Part shown: one piece after another, positions 1-6,614 of the stretch | Layout of the letters: each line of letters begins with the position of its first letter | Position numbering within the stretch: position 1 is the first letter of the stretch | Assembly: GCA_964489215.1 (NCBI GenBank) | Contig: CAZAYB010000151.1 | Span: 1 to 7,637, forward strand | DNA length: 7,637 nt | Direction: 5' to 3' | Origin: CAZAYB01 sp964489215 | GTDB lineage: Bacteria > Planctomycetota > Phycisphaerae > Sedimentisphaerales > Anaerohalosphaeraceae | Translations under genes and position numbers: made by a program | The notes under the pieces: model-generated | Databases searched by the model: none | Told to the model about the DNA's origin: nothing | Seen by the model: the letters and a program-made list of their open reading frames with translations, nothing else

Positions 1-1
1 C

Positions 2-280
2 AAACTCTGTCACGAAAAGAACATCCCTTGTTTTTGCGCCGACCTTACGGTAAATCCTATACTTGTTGACTGGAACAAAAACGTAGCCGCCCGACTGCCT
101 GCTTTGCCCGGCATGAAGATCGGCGTATGTGAATCCAACGGCCACCAGAACTACAAAAACTGGCAGCAGATGAAAGCAAACCATCCCATTTCAGATGCAT
201 CGTGGATAACCCCTGAAAACGGAATCTTCCACCTGGACGATAGCTTTTACAAAAGCAGCGGCGGAATATTTAACACCTAA
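2..280 (+). CDS. C-terminal fragment of a probable enolase-superfamily (mandelate racemase/muconate lactonizing-like) enzyme
   Basis: The frame is open from base 2 to a TAA at 278-280, giving 92 residues; the start lies outside the window. The fragment reads like the end of a soluble enzyme. Its distinctive stretches are IPCFCADLTVNPILVDWNKN (about residues 8-27), ALPGMKIGVCESNGHQNY (about 33-50) and a short SSGGIF tail before the stop. These resemble, from memory, the C-terminal end of mandelate racemase/muconate lactonizing-type members of the enolase superfamily, which act on sugar acids or related carboxylates through a divalent metal. The metal ligands and catalytic Lys/His residues would lie upstream and cannot be checked here. 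It is convergent with the URO-D gene ending at 489. The reading frame is certain; the family is moderately likely and the substrate unknown. Confidence 0.6.
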   Translation, partial: KLCHEKNIPCFCADLTVNPILVDWNKNVAARLPALPGMKIGVCESNGHQNYKNWQQMKANHPISDASWITPENGIFHLDDSFYKSSGGIFNT

Positions 281-361
281 AACAAGGCAAGATCCTATTT
301 CACAACAACTTAGACTTCGGCTGACTTATTGAACCCTACGACACATAAAAAGCTTGATTTT

Positions 362-378
362 TAATGATAGCATCATTA
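362..378. terminator. Weak AT-rich hairpin in the convergent spacer
   Basis: TAATGAT and ATCATTA form a perfect 7-bp inverted repeat around a 3-base AGC loop, followed on the plus strand by TATTT. It lies 82 bases past the stop of the gene ending at 280, in the spacer between two convergent genes. The stem is almost all A/T and the T-tract is poor, so it is at best a weak terminator. A second inverted repeat, GCGTGT (424-429) with ACACGC (445-450), has a 15-base loop and no T-tract on either side. I see nothing else in the 281-488 spacer. Confidence 0.2.
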
Positions 379-488
379 TATTTCACGTATGTATAAAAAA
401 AGAATAATCAGTGTACTTGTCAAGCGTGTGTAGGACACCCTGGAACACGCATCCATCCCCTTGTAAATAAAGCTGTCTTTCTCAATTT

Positions 489-1598
489 TTAATTAATCTG
501 GCTTGCGGTTTTTATGAGTTTTTTTACATTCTCAAGAGGAATATCATAGAACAAATAATCACTGGCAGCGATTATATGTTTTGTTCCTTTTGTAGACTCA
601 ATTACATTAACTACAGCCTGCTCTATTTCTTTTTCAGTTCCGTTAAGTAATACATCAAGCCCGATATTGCCGCGTGTACACATATCCGGCGAGCATATTT
701 TACGTGCGTTTTTCAAATTTTCAACATTACCAACGGGAGGAGGGGAGAGCGTTTCAAATAAATCTATGCCCATCCGGTTATAAAATCCGCTGCTTAGAAA
801 CGGCTCAATAGGTGAACATATATGAGTATAAACCAGTCCGCCAGCATTGTGTACGGCAGAGGTTATTTTTCTGGAATCCGGCACAAGGAAATCTTCATAG
901 AGTTTAGGCGAGAGCATCTCGGCGCCGGGACCGCCGAGAAAAACAAAATCGGCGCCTGCCTTAAAGACTTCTTCTATAAGTGAAATATTTACCTCTGCTA
1001 TCAAGTCACATACTTTTGTGTATTCCTGCGGTTCGGTCATCGCTTTTATTGCAAGGTCCTGCACTGAAGCAAGCCCCAGAAGCTCGAAAGGCTGAATGTT
1101 CCACTGAATATCAATCGGCCCAGAGGTTCCGTATTTTTCAACGACAGGATTGATCAATTCGCCTATTCGGTCTTTAGCCTTGGCAGTCTGTTCGGCATAC
1201 CAGCTTACAATGTCAAAGAAATGCTCACTTTCACTGGTGAGCGGATATACTTTAGGGGTTATACCGTGACGTGGTTGTTCAAGCAGCTGCCAATAGATAT
1301 CACCAAAAGGGGTTTGCAGCGATTTGTCAGTTACCCGCCTTTCCGGGAGATTTTGAGTCCTGGTTTGCCATTTCAAAGAAGGGACTATCCTGCCGATATC
1401 CGGTAAAGCAATATTGATCAAAGGATCGCAGCCGACAATCTCATAAGCGCGGACCGTATCTTCAACGGTTCCCTCTGATATCCATTCTTTACCGGCAAGT
1501 TTACAATCAAAACCTGCCCCGGCTCCTATCTGCAAAGAAACATAAGGTCTGTCTGTGCCGTTTTTAACTACATCGATAAATCTTTGCTTAGTATTCAT
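489..1598 (-). CDS. URO-D superfamily protein B (MtaA/CmuA-like, not HemE)
   Basis: This 369-residue protein has the length and layout of uroporphyrinogen-decarboxylase-superfamily TIM barrels. It opens with the usual MNTKQRFIDVVKNGTDRP segment and has EEVFKAGADFVFLGG (209-223), LVYTHICSP (255-263), GIDLFETLSPPPVGN (277-291), RGNIGLDVLLNGT (309-321) and a C-terminal IPLENV (353-358). His259-x-Cys261 matches the first two zinc ligands of corrinoid-dependent methyltransferases such as MtaA. The third ligand, a Cys about 76 residues later in MtaA, is not at the equivalent C-terminal place, where the sequence is Ser346-Asp347; Cys302 and Cys307 are other candidates. The RQAGRY-type motif of true HemE is absent, so porphyrinogen decarboxylation is unlikely. 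The protein is probably cytoplasmic. The ATG at 1598 is preceded by only a weak TGGA. It is the last of three minus-strand genes. Confidence 0.85.
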   Translation of the reverse strand: MNTKQRFIDVVKNGTDRPYVSLQIGAGAGFDCKLAGKEWISEGTVEDTVRAYEIVGCDPLINIALPDIGRIVPSLKWQTRTQNLPERRVTDKSLQTPFGDIYWQLLEQPRHGITPKVYPLTSESEHFFDIVSWYAEQTAKAKDRIGELINPVVEKYGTSGPIDIQWNIQPFELLGLASVQDLAIKAMTEPQEYTKVCDLIAEVNISLIEEVFKAGADFVFLGGPGAEMLSPKLYEDFLVPDSRKITSAVHNAGGLVYTHICSPIEPFLSSGFYNRMGIDLFETLSPPPVGNVENLKNARKICSPDMCTRGNIGLDVLLNGTEKEIEQAVVNVIESTKGTKHIIAASDYLFYDIPLENVKKLIKTASQIN

Positions 1599-1662
1599 AT
1601 TTTTCCAGTTACGAAAAAAATTACATAATATTGATGCTTGTCAGAAAGTATAAAATCATAAT

Positions 1663-1682
1663 TACTGCTTGAACATGCAGTA
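1663..1682 (-). terminator. Short hairpin downstream of the metallophosphoesterase gene
   Basis: TACTGC (1663-1668) and GCAGTA (1677-1682) form a perfect 6-bp stem with an 8-base loop. Read on the minus strand it lies about 20 bases after the probable stop of the phosphoesterase and is followed by A/T-rich sequence without a clean T-run. It also sits 65 bases upstream of the URO-D B start, where a TATACT (about 1653-1648, minus strand) could be a -10 element with a poor -35. It may be a weak terminator, an attenuator or chance. Confidence 0.2.
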
Positions 1683-1702
1683 TACAGAAGAATTGTCAAA
1701 TT

Positions 1703-2793
1703 TCAAACCTTNNNNNNNNNNNNNNNNNNNNNNNNNNNNNNNNNNNNNNNNNNNNNNNNNNNNNNNNNNNNNNNNNNNNNNNNNNNNNNNNNNNNNNNNN
1801 NNNNNNNNNNNAAACCTTCCAGTTGTAAGATATATATTGATTATCAAACTCACCGTTATTGTACATATCAAATACCATATACCCCTCATCTGTATATCCC
1901 CTGTTGCCTTTCCACCATGCCCCGGAAACCGCCCCGCAGCAAACGTAATTGATCCCCCTCCAGATAACCTTGTCAATTCTGTGTGTATGGCCCGATAGGC
2001 AAAGTTTTACATTTGGATATTTTTCAAGCAGATGTCGTATTTCCATACTGTCATAGTGCATTGCTCCGCCGGAAAATCTGTGCTGAAAATTTTTTGCGGA
2101 TGTCTCCTCAAGGATGGTAACAGTAGCTATCGGTATGTGAGAAACCACAACGATGTTCTTGTCTTTGCTGTGTTCGAGTGTATTTATGAGCCAGTTTTTT
2201 TGTTCGTCATCAAGCCTGCCAAGATACGAATAGGGTTTGTCTTCATTTAGAGAGGTACTGTCCAGGATTATAAAACGCCAGTTACTTTTATCGAAGTGGT
2301 AATACCTTCCCTGCATATTATATTCAGCGACAGGTTTCTTTTTACCCCATAGCGGCTCTTTTCCTGTTGTTTTTGAATCTTTCAGATCAAACCCCCAGAC
2401 ATCATGGTTTCCGATGCACCATTTAACGGGGATACTGCAATTATCTTTCACCGTCTTCTGTAGTAGATCATACTGCTTTTGACAGTATTTTAATTCCGTT
2501 CCGTAAGCATCCATAATATTATCACCGCCGGTTACGATAAAGTCCGGCGGGTCATCGAGGTTTTGGCAATGGTTCAATGCGCTTGCGAGTCCCTTCTCGG
2601 CGTTACGTTTTACATCCATGTGGATATCGGTCATTAGCGCAAACCGAAAGACTCTGTATTTGCCGTCTTTGCTGCTTACATTGCCAGTACTTTGGGCAGA
2701 GGCCAAACTTAAAAGCGAGGACCCGCTTAAAATAGCGCCGCCTGTTTTGAGAAGCGTTCTTCTATTAATTTTTGTTTTGTTTTGTTTAGTCAT
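1703..2793 (-). CDS. Tat-exported calcineurin-type metallophosphoesterase, interrupted by the scaffold gap
   Basis: This is a hydrolase of phosphomonoesters or phosphodiesters, probably outside the cytoplasm. The N-terminus carries the twin-arginine motif NRRTLLK (10-16), a hydrophobic stretch and a likely cleavage after ALA-type LASA (30-33). All signature motifs of the family appear in order: MTDIHM with Asp56 and His58, GGDN with Asp91, GNHD with Asn129 and His130, VSHIP with His219, and GHTH with His269 and His271. The sequence before the gap encodes 327 residues ending SYNWKV. Two ATGs are adjacent (2796 and 2793); AAGGA lies 3 nt before the first and 6 nt before the second, so I chose 2793. 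The gap covers the 3' end, but all three frames beyond it stop by 1662, so little or nothing is missing. The end at 1703 assumes the flanks join (see findings). The substrate is unknown. Confidence 0.87.
1712..1811. other. Assembly gap of 100 N
   Basis: There are exactly 100 N, a conventional placeholder for a gap of unknown length, at the 3' end of the phosphoesterase gene. The bases just before it (1705-1711) and just after it (1812-1818) are the same, AAACCTT, so the two contigs may simply overlap. Any frame read through the N run is arbitrary. Confidence 0.98.
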
Positions 2794-2799
2794 CATTCA

Positions 2800-2804
2800 T
2801 CCTT
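2800..2804 (-). promoter_or_regulatory. Ribosome binding site of the metallophosphoesterase gene
   Basis: The minus strand reads AAGGA followed by TGA and then ATGATG. The 3-nt spacing to the first ATG (2796) is short, while 6 nt to the second (2793) is normal, so translation more likely begins at the second Met. The protein differs by one residue. Confidence 0.6.
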
Positions 2805-2838
2805 TGTCAATCTCTCCGTTTCTTAAAATCCATCTCTA

Positions 2839-2864
2839 CTGTTATAACAGCAGATAACAGTTAT
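2839..2864. promoter_or_regulatory. Overlapping palindromes upstream of the metallophosphoesterase gene, candidate operator
   Basis: CTGTTATAACAG (2839-2850) is a perfect 12-bp palindrome. Three bases later ATAACAGTTAT (2854-2864) is a second, imperfect-centre palindrome built from the same ATAAC/GTTAT half-sites. The pair lies 46-71 bases upstream of the phosphoesterase start and just after the URO-D A stop. Repeated half-sites in a promoter-length spacer fit a dimeric repressor or activator site. The stems are A/T-rich with no T-run, which argues against a terminator. No regulator gene is in the window, so this is inference from symmetry alone. Confidence 0.3.
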
Positions 2865-2869
2865 TTCCA

Positions 2870-4009
2870 TCAACCAGTTTTACCGGCGGTATTAAAATCT
2901 GAAGAATAGACACATTTTTTTGCTTCGTCCACAAAGGCCTGAATCTTTTCAGGTTCGCCGTGGAAGAAATGGTCTGAAGGTGAGAGGATGTAACCGCCAT
3001 GCTCTTTTGTCGCTTCGAAACATTCTCTTACGAGTCTTCTTGTGTCCTCAATTGTGCCGTTTTCAAAACCTTCGTTCTGGTCAAAGCCTCCGACGAAGAA
3101 CAGCTTGTCGCCCCATTTTTTTGAAGCCTCAGCCAGATTGCAGTCCGCTCCCATCGAAGGGGGGGTCATTGTTTCAAGCCCGTCGGAACCGCTTTGGACG
3201 ACATAATCAGCCATTTTCATCATTCCGCCGCACAGATGATATACCACTTTCCAGCCGCAGTCATGAATTGCCTCAATCTGTTTTTTGTCATAAGGCAGGC
3301 AGAATTCCTGAAACATTGCCGGGCTTATAACAGTGTTTGATGCTGCCCCTCCGCCAAGCTCGAGCAAATCGGCAGGGCAGCCCCGGCTAAGCTCAATAAC
3401 TTTAAGAGCTTTATCGAGCAGGGTTTTAAGTGCGTAATGGGTCCATTCGGGGTCATCCATCGCGGTCATTATCGTTTTTTCAGTCCCCATCAGATAGCAC
3501 AGCGACTGCCAGGGGCTTAACTGCCCGTAGTAATAGTTAATTCCGTAGGTTCGCATTATTCCGCGGTTGCCGAGTCGTTTTTTGTCTTCTTCTATATTGG
3601 AATAATCCACAGAAACCGGCACCGGCCAGAATTCCCTGTAAACTTCAAAGTCTTGTTGGGTTTTAACCAGATGTTCGGTATCAAAAGTGGTATATTCATT
3701 TTTTCCCTGCCTTAGCTGCAGATTGCCTTTGGGTGTTTCAAAAACAAATGTTGATTTTTCAACACCCATCGAATCCACTTCGCTTTTGGTTTTTGTTGAT
3801 TTCCAGTTTGCAAGGTCATCCGGACTGAAGTTGTGTTTTACTGAATTGTAGATAACAAAATCGAAATCAAATTTTTCATACGCCTGCCATTGGTCAATAC
3901 CGCCAAGGTAATGGTCGAGGTAGTATTTCATCCAGCTGTGAACCTGACACGGTAAACGGTCCGGCTTTTCATTGTTTATTGCTGTGAGCAATCTCTGTCG
4001 TGAATCCAT
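2870..4009 (-). CDS. URO-D superfamily protein A (MtaA/CmuA-like, not HemE)
   Basis: This 379-residue protein is a paralogue of the URO-D protein ending at 489. It begins MDSRQRLLTAINNEKPDRLP, the usual superfamily opening, then has ADLLELGGGAASNTVISP (213-230), VVYHLCGG (255-262), GLETMTPPSMG (277-287), FFVGGFDQ (304-311), ENGTIED (316-322) and ILSPSDHFFHGEP (341-353). His258-x-Cys260 matches the zinc pair of MtaA-type methyltransferases. Where MtaA has its third ligand Cys, Ser345-Asp346 is found, the same change and spacing (84 residues between) as in the paralogue. There is no HemE RQAGRY motif. A longer frame begins with TTG at 4015, but AGGGA (4016-4020) is 6 nt before the ATG at 4009, so I chose the ATG. 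It is the first of the three minus-strand genes. The substrate is unknown; methyl transfer is an inference from the family. Confidence 0.87.
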   Translation of the reverse strand: MDSRQRLLTAINNEKPDRLPCQVHSWMKYYLDHYLGGIDQWQAYEKFDFDFVIYNSVKHNFSPDDLANWKSTKTKSEVDSMGVEKSTFVFETPKGNLQLRQGKNEYTTFDTEHLVKTQQDFEVYREFWPVPVSVDYSNIEEDKKRLGNRGIMRTYGINYYYGQLSPWQSLCYLMGTEKTIMTAMDDPEWTHYALKTLLDKALKVIELSRGCPADLLELGGGAASNTVISPAMFQEFCLPYDKKQIEAIHDCGWKVVYHLCGGMMKMADYVVQSGSDGLETMTPPSMGADCNLAEASKKWGDKLFFVGGFDQNEGFENGTIEDTRRLVRECFEATKEHGGYILSPSDHFFHGEPEKIQAFVDEAKKCVYSSDFNTAGKTG

Positions 4010-4015
4010 AATCAA

Positions 4016-4020
4016 TCCCT
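4016..4020 (-). promoter_or_regulatory. Ribosome binding site that sets the URO-D A start
   Basis: AGGGA on the minus strand lies 6 nt before the ATG at 4009 and directly abuts the alternative TTG at 4015. The spacing rules out the TTG as the main start. Confidence 0.7.
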
Positions 4021-4086
4021 GAACAAATTATAAAAATTGAGCTGCATATACATAGCCCTTCAATGACTATTATGATGTATATTTCA

Positions 4087-4106
4087 GGAAATTCCAGTCA
4101 ATTTCC
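4087..4106. promoter_or_regulatory. Inverted repeat in the divergent promoter region
   Basis: GGAAATT (4087-4093) and AATTTCC (4100-4106) are perfect 7-bp inverted arms with a 6-base spacer, in the 155-base region between the divergent URO-D A gene and zupT. On the minus strand the spacer contains TTGACT, a possible -35 for URO-D A, but no good -10 is correctly spaced. A perfect TATAAT on the minus strand (4032-4027) is only 12 bases upstream of the AGGGA. The repeat is a candidate operator serving one or both genes; unproven. Confidence 0.25.
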
Positions 4107-4164
4107 CATATTTTTAAACTTACCCTTGCTAACAGTTTCCGGTTGGGGTAAATAGAATGATATA

Positions 4165-4986
4165 ATGCTCGATTTAGAACCGAAAAATGTAGCAATTGCA
4201 TTTGGTCTGACTCTTTTTGCTGGATTAGCCACGGGTATCGGCAGTGCCCTTGCGTTCTTTGCAAAGAGAACCAACACAAAGTTCCTGTCGGTTGCTCTGG
4301 GTTTTTCAGCAGGGGTGATGATCTATGTCTCGATGATAGAGATTTTCATCAAGGCTAAAGATTCCCTCAGTGAAGAATGGGGCGACCGGGGGGGTTACTG
4401 GGCAACCACAATCGCGTTCTTCGTCGGTATCGGGGTAATTGCACTTATCGACAAGCTTGTCCCGTCCTTTGAGAACCCCCATGAGATTCGCAACGTTGGC
4501 GAGATGGAAGAACCAGACCATACAGCCCAGTTCAACAGTCTTCACCGAATGGGATTATTTACTGCTTTGGCGATTGCTATTCACAATTTCCCCGAGGGCT
4601 TGGCGACGTTTGCAGGAGCGCTAAAGGACCCCGGGCTGGGAGTTGCCATAGCCGTGGCAATTGCGATACATAATATACCCGAGGGTATCGCTGTATCAGT
4701 GCCGATATATTACGCGACCGGCAGCCGACGCAAAGCCTTTTTTTATTCGTTTTTGTCCGGCGTATCAGAACCGGTCGGCGCACTGGTCGGTTTTTTCGTG
4801 CTATGGAAGTTTATGAACAACGTTACGTTCGGTTTGCTCTTTGCCGGGGTCGCTGGTATCATGGTCTTCATCTCGCTTGACGAACTGCTGCCCAGTGCAC
4901 AGAAATACGGCGAACACCACCTGTCTATATATGGACTTATCGCGGGCATGGCTGTCATGGCGGTAAGCTTACTGATGTTCGTATGA
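4165..4986 (+). CDS. zupT: ZIP-family divalent metal transporter, ZupT type
   Basis: This inner-membrane importer takes up zinc and probably other divalent cations such as iron or manganese. The 273-residue length matches bacterial ZupT, and the layout of about eight membrane segments is visible: roughly 9-31, 40-62, 79-98, 130-150, 157-180, 192-213, 219-238 and 253-272. The two signature metal-site helices are present as HNFPEG (His140, Glu144) and HNIPEG (His169, Glu173), followed by SGVSEPVGA (198-206) and the conserved SLDELLP (237-243). A hydrophilic loop (about 99-125) contains Asp, Glu and His residues. The ATG at 4165 has no clear Shine-Dalgarno; GGGG is about 15 nt upstream, an in-frame TAG at 4153 excludes an upstream start, and the next Met is residue 52. 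The stop overlaps the nadB start. Confidence 0.95.
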   Translation: MLDLEPKNVAIAFGLTLFAGLATGIGSALAFFAKRTNTKFLSVALGFSAGVMIYVSMIEIFIKAKDSLSEEWGDRGGYWATTIAFFVGIGVIALIDKLVPSFENPHEIRNVGEMEEPDHTAQFNSLHRMGLFTALAIAIHNFPEGLATFAGALKDPGLGVAIAVAIAIHNIPEGIAVSVPIYYATGSRRKAFFYSFLSGVSEPVGALVGFFVLWKFMNNVTFGLLFAGVAGIMVFISLDELLPSAQKYGEHHLSIYGLIAGMAVMAVSLLMFV

Positions 4987-6614
4987 AACGGAAGCTTATG
5001 AAGATAAAGGATACACAGCTAAGGCGTTATCTTGTGCCGGTGGATACCGGTCAGGTTCAGCAGATATTCACTGACTGCCTTGTGATAGGGGCGGGTATAG
5101 CTGGTCTGCGTTCCGCGATAGAGGCCGCTGAATCTGCCAACGTTACACTGGTCTGCAAGGGCGATTTTACCCGGAGCAACACCTGGCAGGCTCAGGGCGG
5201 TATAGCGTCGGTGCTAAGCGCTCAGGACAGCTTCGAGTCGCACATCGCAGACACCATCAGCACTGGTCATGGGCTTTGCGATGAGGACATAGTCCGCTCG
5301 GTGGTTAAGCAGGGCCCTGAGCTGGTCCGTCAGCTGCTGGAATGGGGCACTGAGTTTGACACCGTTAACGGGCAGGTGGACATCACACTGGAAGGGGGCC
5401 ACAGCCATGCAAGGGTAGCCCACGCACACGGCGACAGTACCGGCCGAGCCATATCCGAGGCACTTATAAAAAAGATACGCGGGACCGCTGCGATAAACCT
5501 TATGGAAAATTTCTACACAATCGATTTGATAACCGAGGATAACCGGTGTCTGGGCGCCATAGGGGCACGGGCCGACGGGCAGATGCAGATTATATGGTCA
5601 AACTCGACGATACTGGCAACAGGCGGAGCGGGCAGGCTGTACCGCGAGACCACCAACCCGGATATCGCAACCGCTGACGGTATCGCAATGGCCTACCGGG
5701 CTGGGGCGGTTCTGCGAGATATGGAGTTTATGCAGTTTCACCCGACAACACTGTACATCGCAGGGGCCTCCAGGGCGCTGGTAACAGAGACGCTTCGCGG
5801 CGAAGGTGCCAAGCTGCTCGATATTGACAAACAGCCCTTCATGCACGAATACGACCAAAAGGCTGAGCTTGCCCCGCGCGATGTCGTCAGCAGGGCGATA
5901 CTGGACCGTATGCTCAAAAAAAACTCCACGCACGTCTACCTCGATGTACGCCATTTTGACAAGGCCCATTTCGGCAAACGCTTTCCGTATATCAGCGAGC
6001 TTTGCGAAAGCTTCGACATCGACGTATCCAGCGACCTTATCCCCGTCCGTCCAAGCGCCCATTACATGATAGGCGGAGTGAAAACCGACGCCCGTGCCCG
6101 TACCAGCGTAGACAACCTCTACGCCGCTGGTGAAGCTGCCTCAACCGCTTTGCACGGTGCCAACAGGCTCGGCTCAAACAGCCTGCTGGAGGGACTGGTC
6201 TTCGGTGCCGTCGCTGCAAGGGAAGCTGCCGAAAAACCAAACGCCTGCAAACATCCTGCCCATAAAAAGATTAAATACGACATACCCGCACCGGGGTTTA
6301 CAAGGCTCGACGCCTCGGATGTGGTAAACAGCCTCAGAGCTCTGATGTGGCGAAACGTCGGCATTACACGCACCGCCTCAGCCCTTAATGAGGCTCAGGA
6401 AATTATCGGGTTCTGGCAAAGATACGTCATGGACAAGGTCTTCGATGCACCGTTCGACTGGCAGTGCCAGAACATGCTCACCGCTGCGATGCTAATGGCA
6501 AAGGCCGCCCGGCAGAGAACCGAATCAAGAGGAACACACTACCGCAGAGACTACCCCGATACCGACGAAAAAAACTTCACAAACCATATCGAAATACAAA
6601 AACAACCCGACTGA
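4983..6614 (+). CDS. nadB: L-aspartate oxidase
   Basis: NadB oxidises L-aspartate to iminoaspartate with FAD, reducing oxygen or fumarate; NadA then makes quinolinate for NAD. The 543 residues are full length for the family. Visible parts are the FAD motif GAGIAG (36-41), SNTWQAQGGIAS (65-76), LEGGHSHARVAHAHGDSTGR (136-155), EFMQFHPTTLY (248-258), LRGEGAKL (271-278), LAPRDVVSRAI (296-306), SAHYMIGGV (358-366), and HGANRLGSNSLLEG (391-404). His253, Arg299, His360 and Arg395 correspond, with a constant offset of nine, to E. coli His244, Arg290, His351 and Arg386 as I recall them. The EGGHS segment supports NadB over succinate or fumarate dehydrogenase flavoproteins, as does the absence of neighbouring partner subunits. 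The start overlaps the zupT stop as ATGA. An in-frame ATG at 4998 with GGAAG 3 nt upstream is an alternative. nadA and nadC are not in the window. Confidence 0.96.
   Translation: MKRKLMKIKDTQLRRYLVPVDTGQVQQIFTDCLVIGAGIAGLRSAIEAAESANVTLVCKGDFTRSNTWQAQGGIASVLSAQDSFESHIADTISTGHGLCDEDIVRSVVKQGPELVRQLLEWGTEFDTVNGQVDITLEGGHSHARVAHAHGDSTGRAISEALIKKIRGTAAINLMENFYTIDLITEDNRCLGAIGARADGQMQIIWSNSTILATGGAGRLYRETTNPDIATADGIAMAYRAGAVLRDMEFMQFHPTTLYIAGASRALVTETLRGEGAKLLDIDKQPFMHEYDQKAELAPRDVVSRAILDRMLKKNSTHVYLDVRHFDKAHFGKRFPYISELCESFDIDVSSDLIPVRPSAHYMIGGVKTDARARTSVDNLYAAGEAASTALHGANRLGSNSLLEGLVFGAVAAREAAEKPNACKHPAHKKIKYDIPAPGFTRLDASDVVNSLRALMWRNVGITRTASALNEAQEIIGFWQRYVMDKVFDAPFDWQCQNMLTAAMLMAKAARQRTESRGTHYRRDYPDTDEKNFTNHIEIQKQPD

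Noticed and set aside
1221..1406. Plus-strand open frame inside the URO-D B gene
   Set aside because: It is antisense to a well-supported gene and has no recognisable domain; likewise the other frames inside nadB, zupT and URO-D A.
1694..1699. TTGACA on the minus strand as -35 of URO-D B
   Set aside because: A 17-base spacer leads to ATGTTC, a poor -10, and the hexamer lies at the end of the phosphoesterase gene.
1662..1711. Phosphoesterase reading through the N run to stops at 1696 or 1662
   Set aside because: The 100-N length is a placeholder, so the frame beyond it is arbitrary. The join at AAACCTT gives a simpler end.
489..4009. Calling either URO-D-superfamily gene hemE
   Set aside because: Both lack the N-terminal RQAGRY-type substrate motif of HemE and have the His-x-Cys pair typical of the methyltransferase-like branch.
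4010..4015. TTG at 4015 as the URO-D A start
   Set aside because: It directly abuts the AGGGA ribosome site, whereas the ATG at 4009 has the normal 6-nt spacing.
4161..4166. Perfect TATAAT just before the zupT start
   Set aside because: It overlaps the ATG, so transcription from it would begin inside the gene, and no good -35 lies 16-18 bases upstream. Probably chance.
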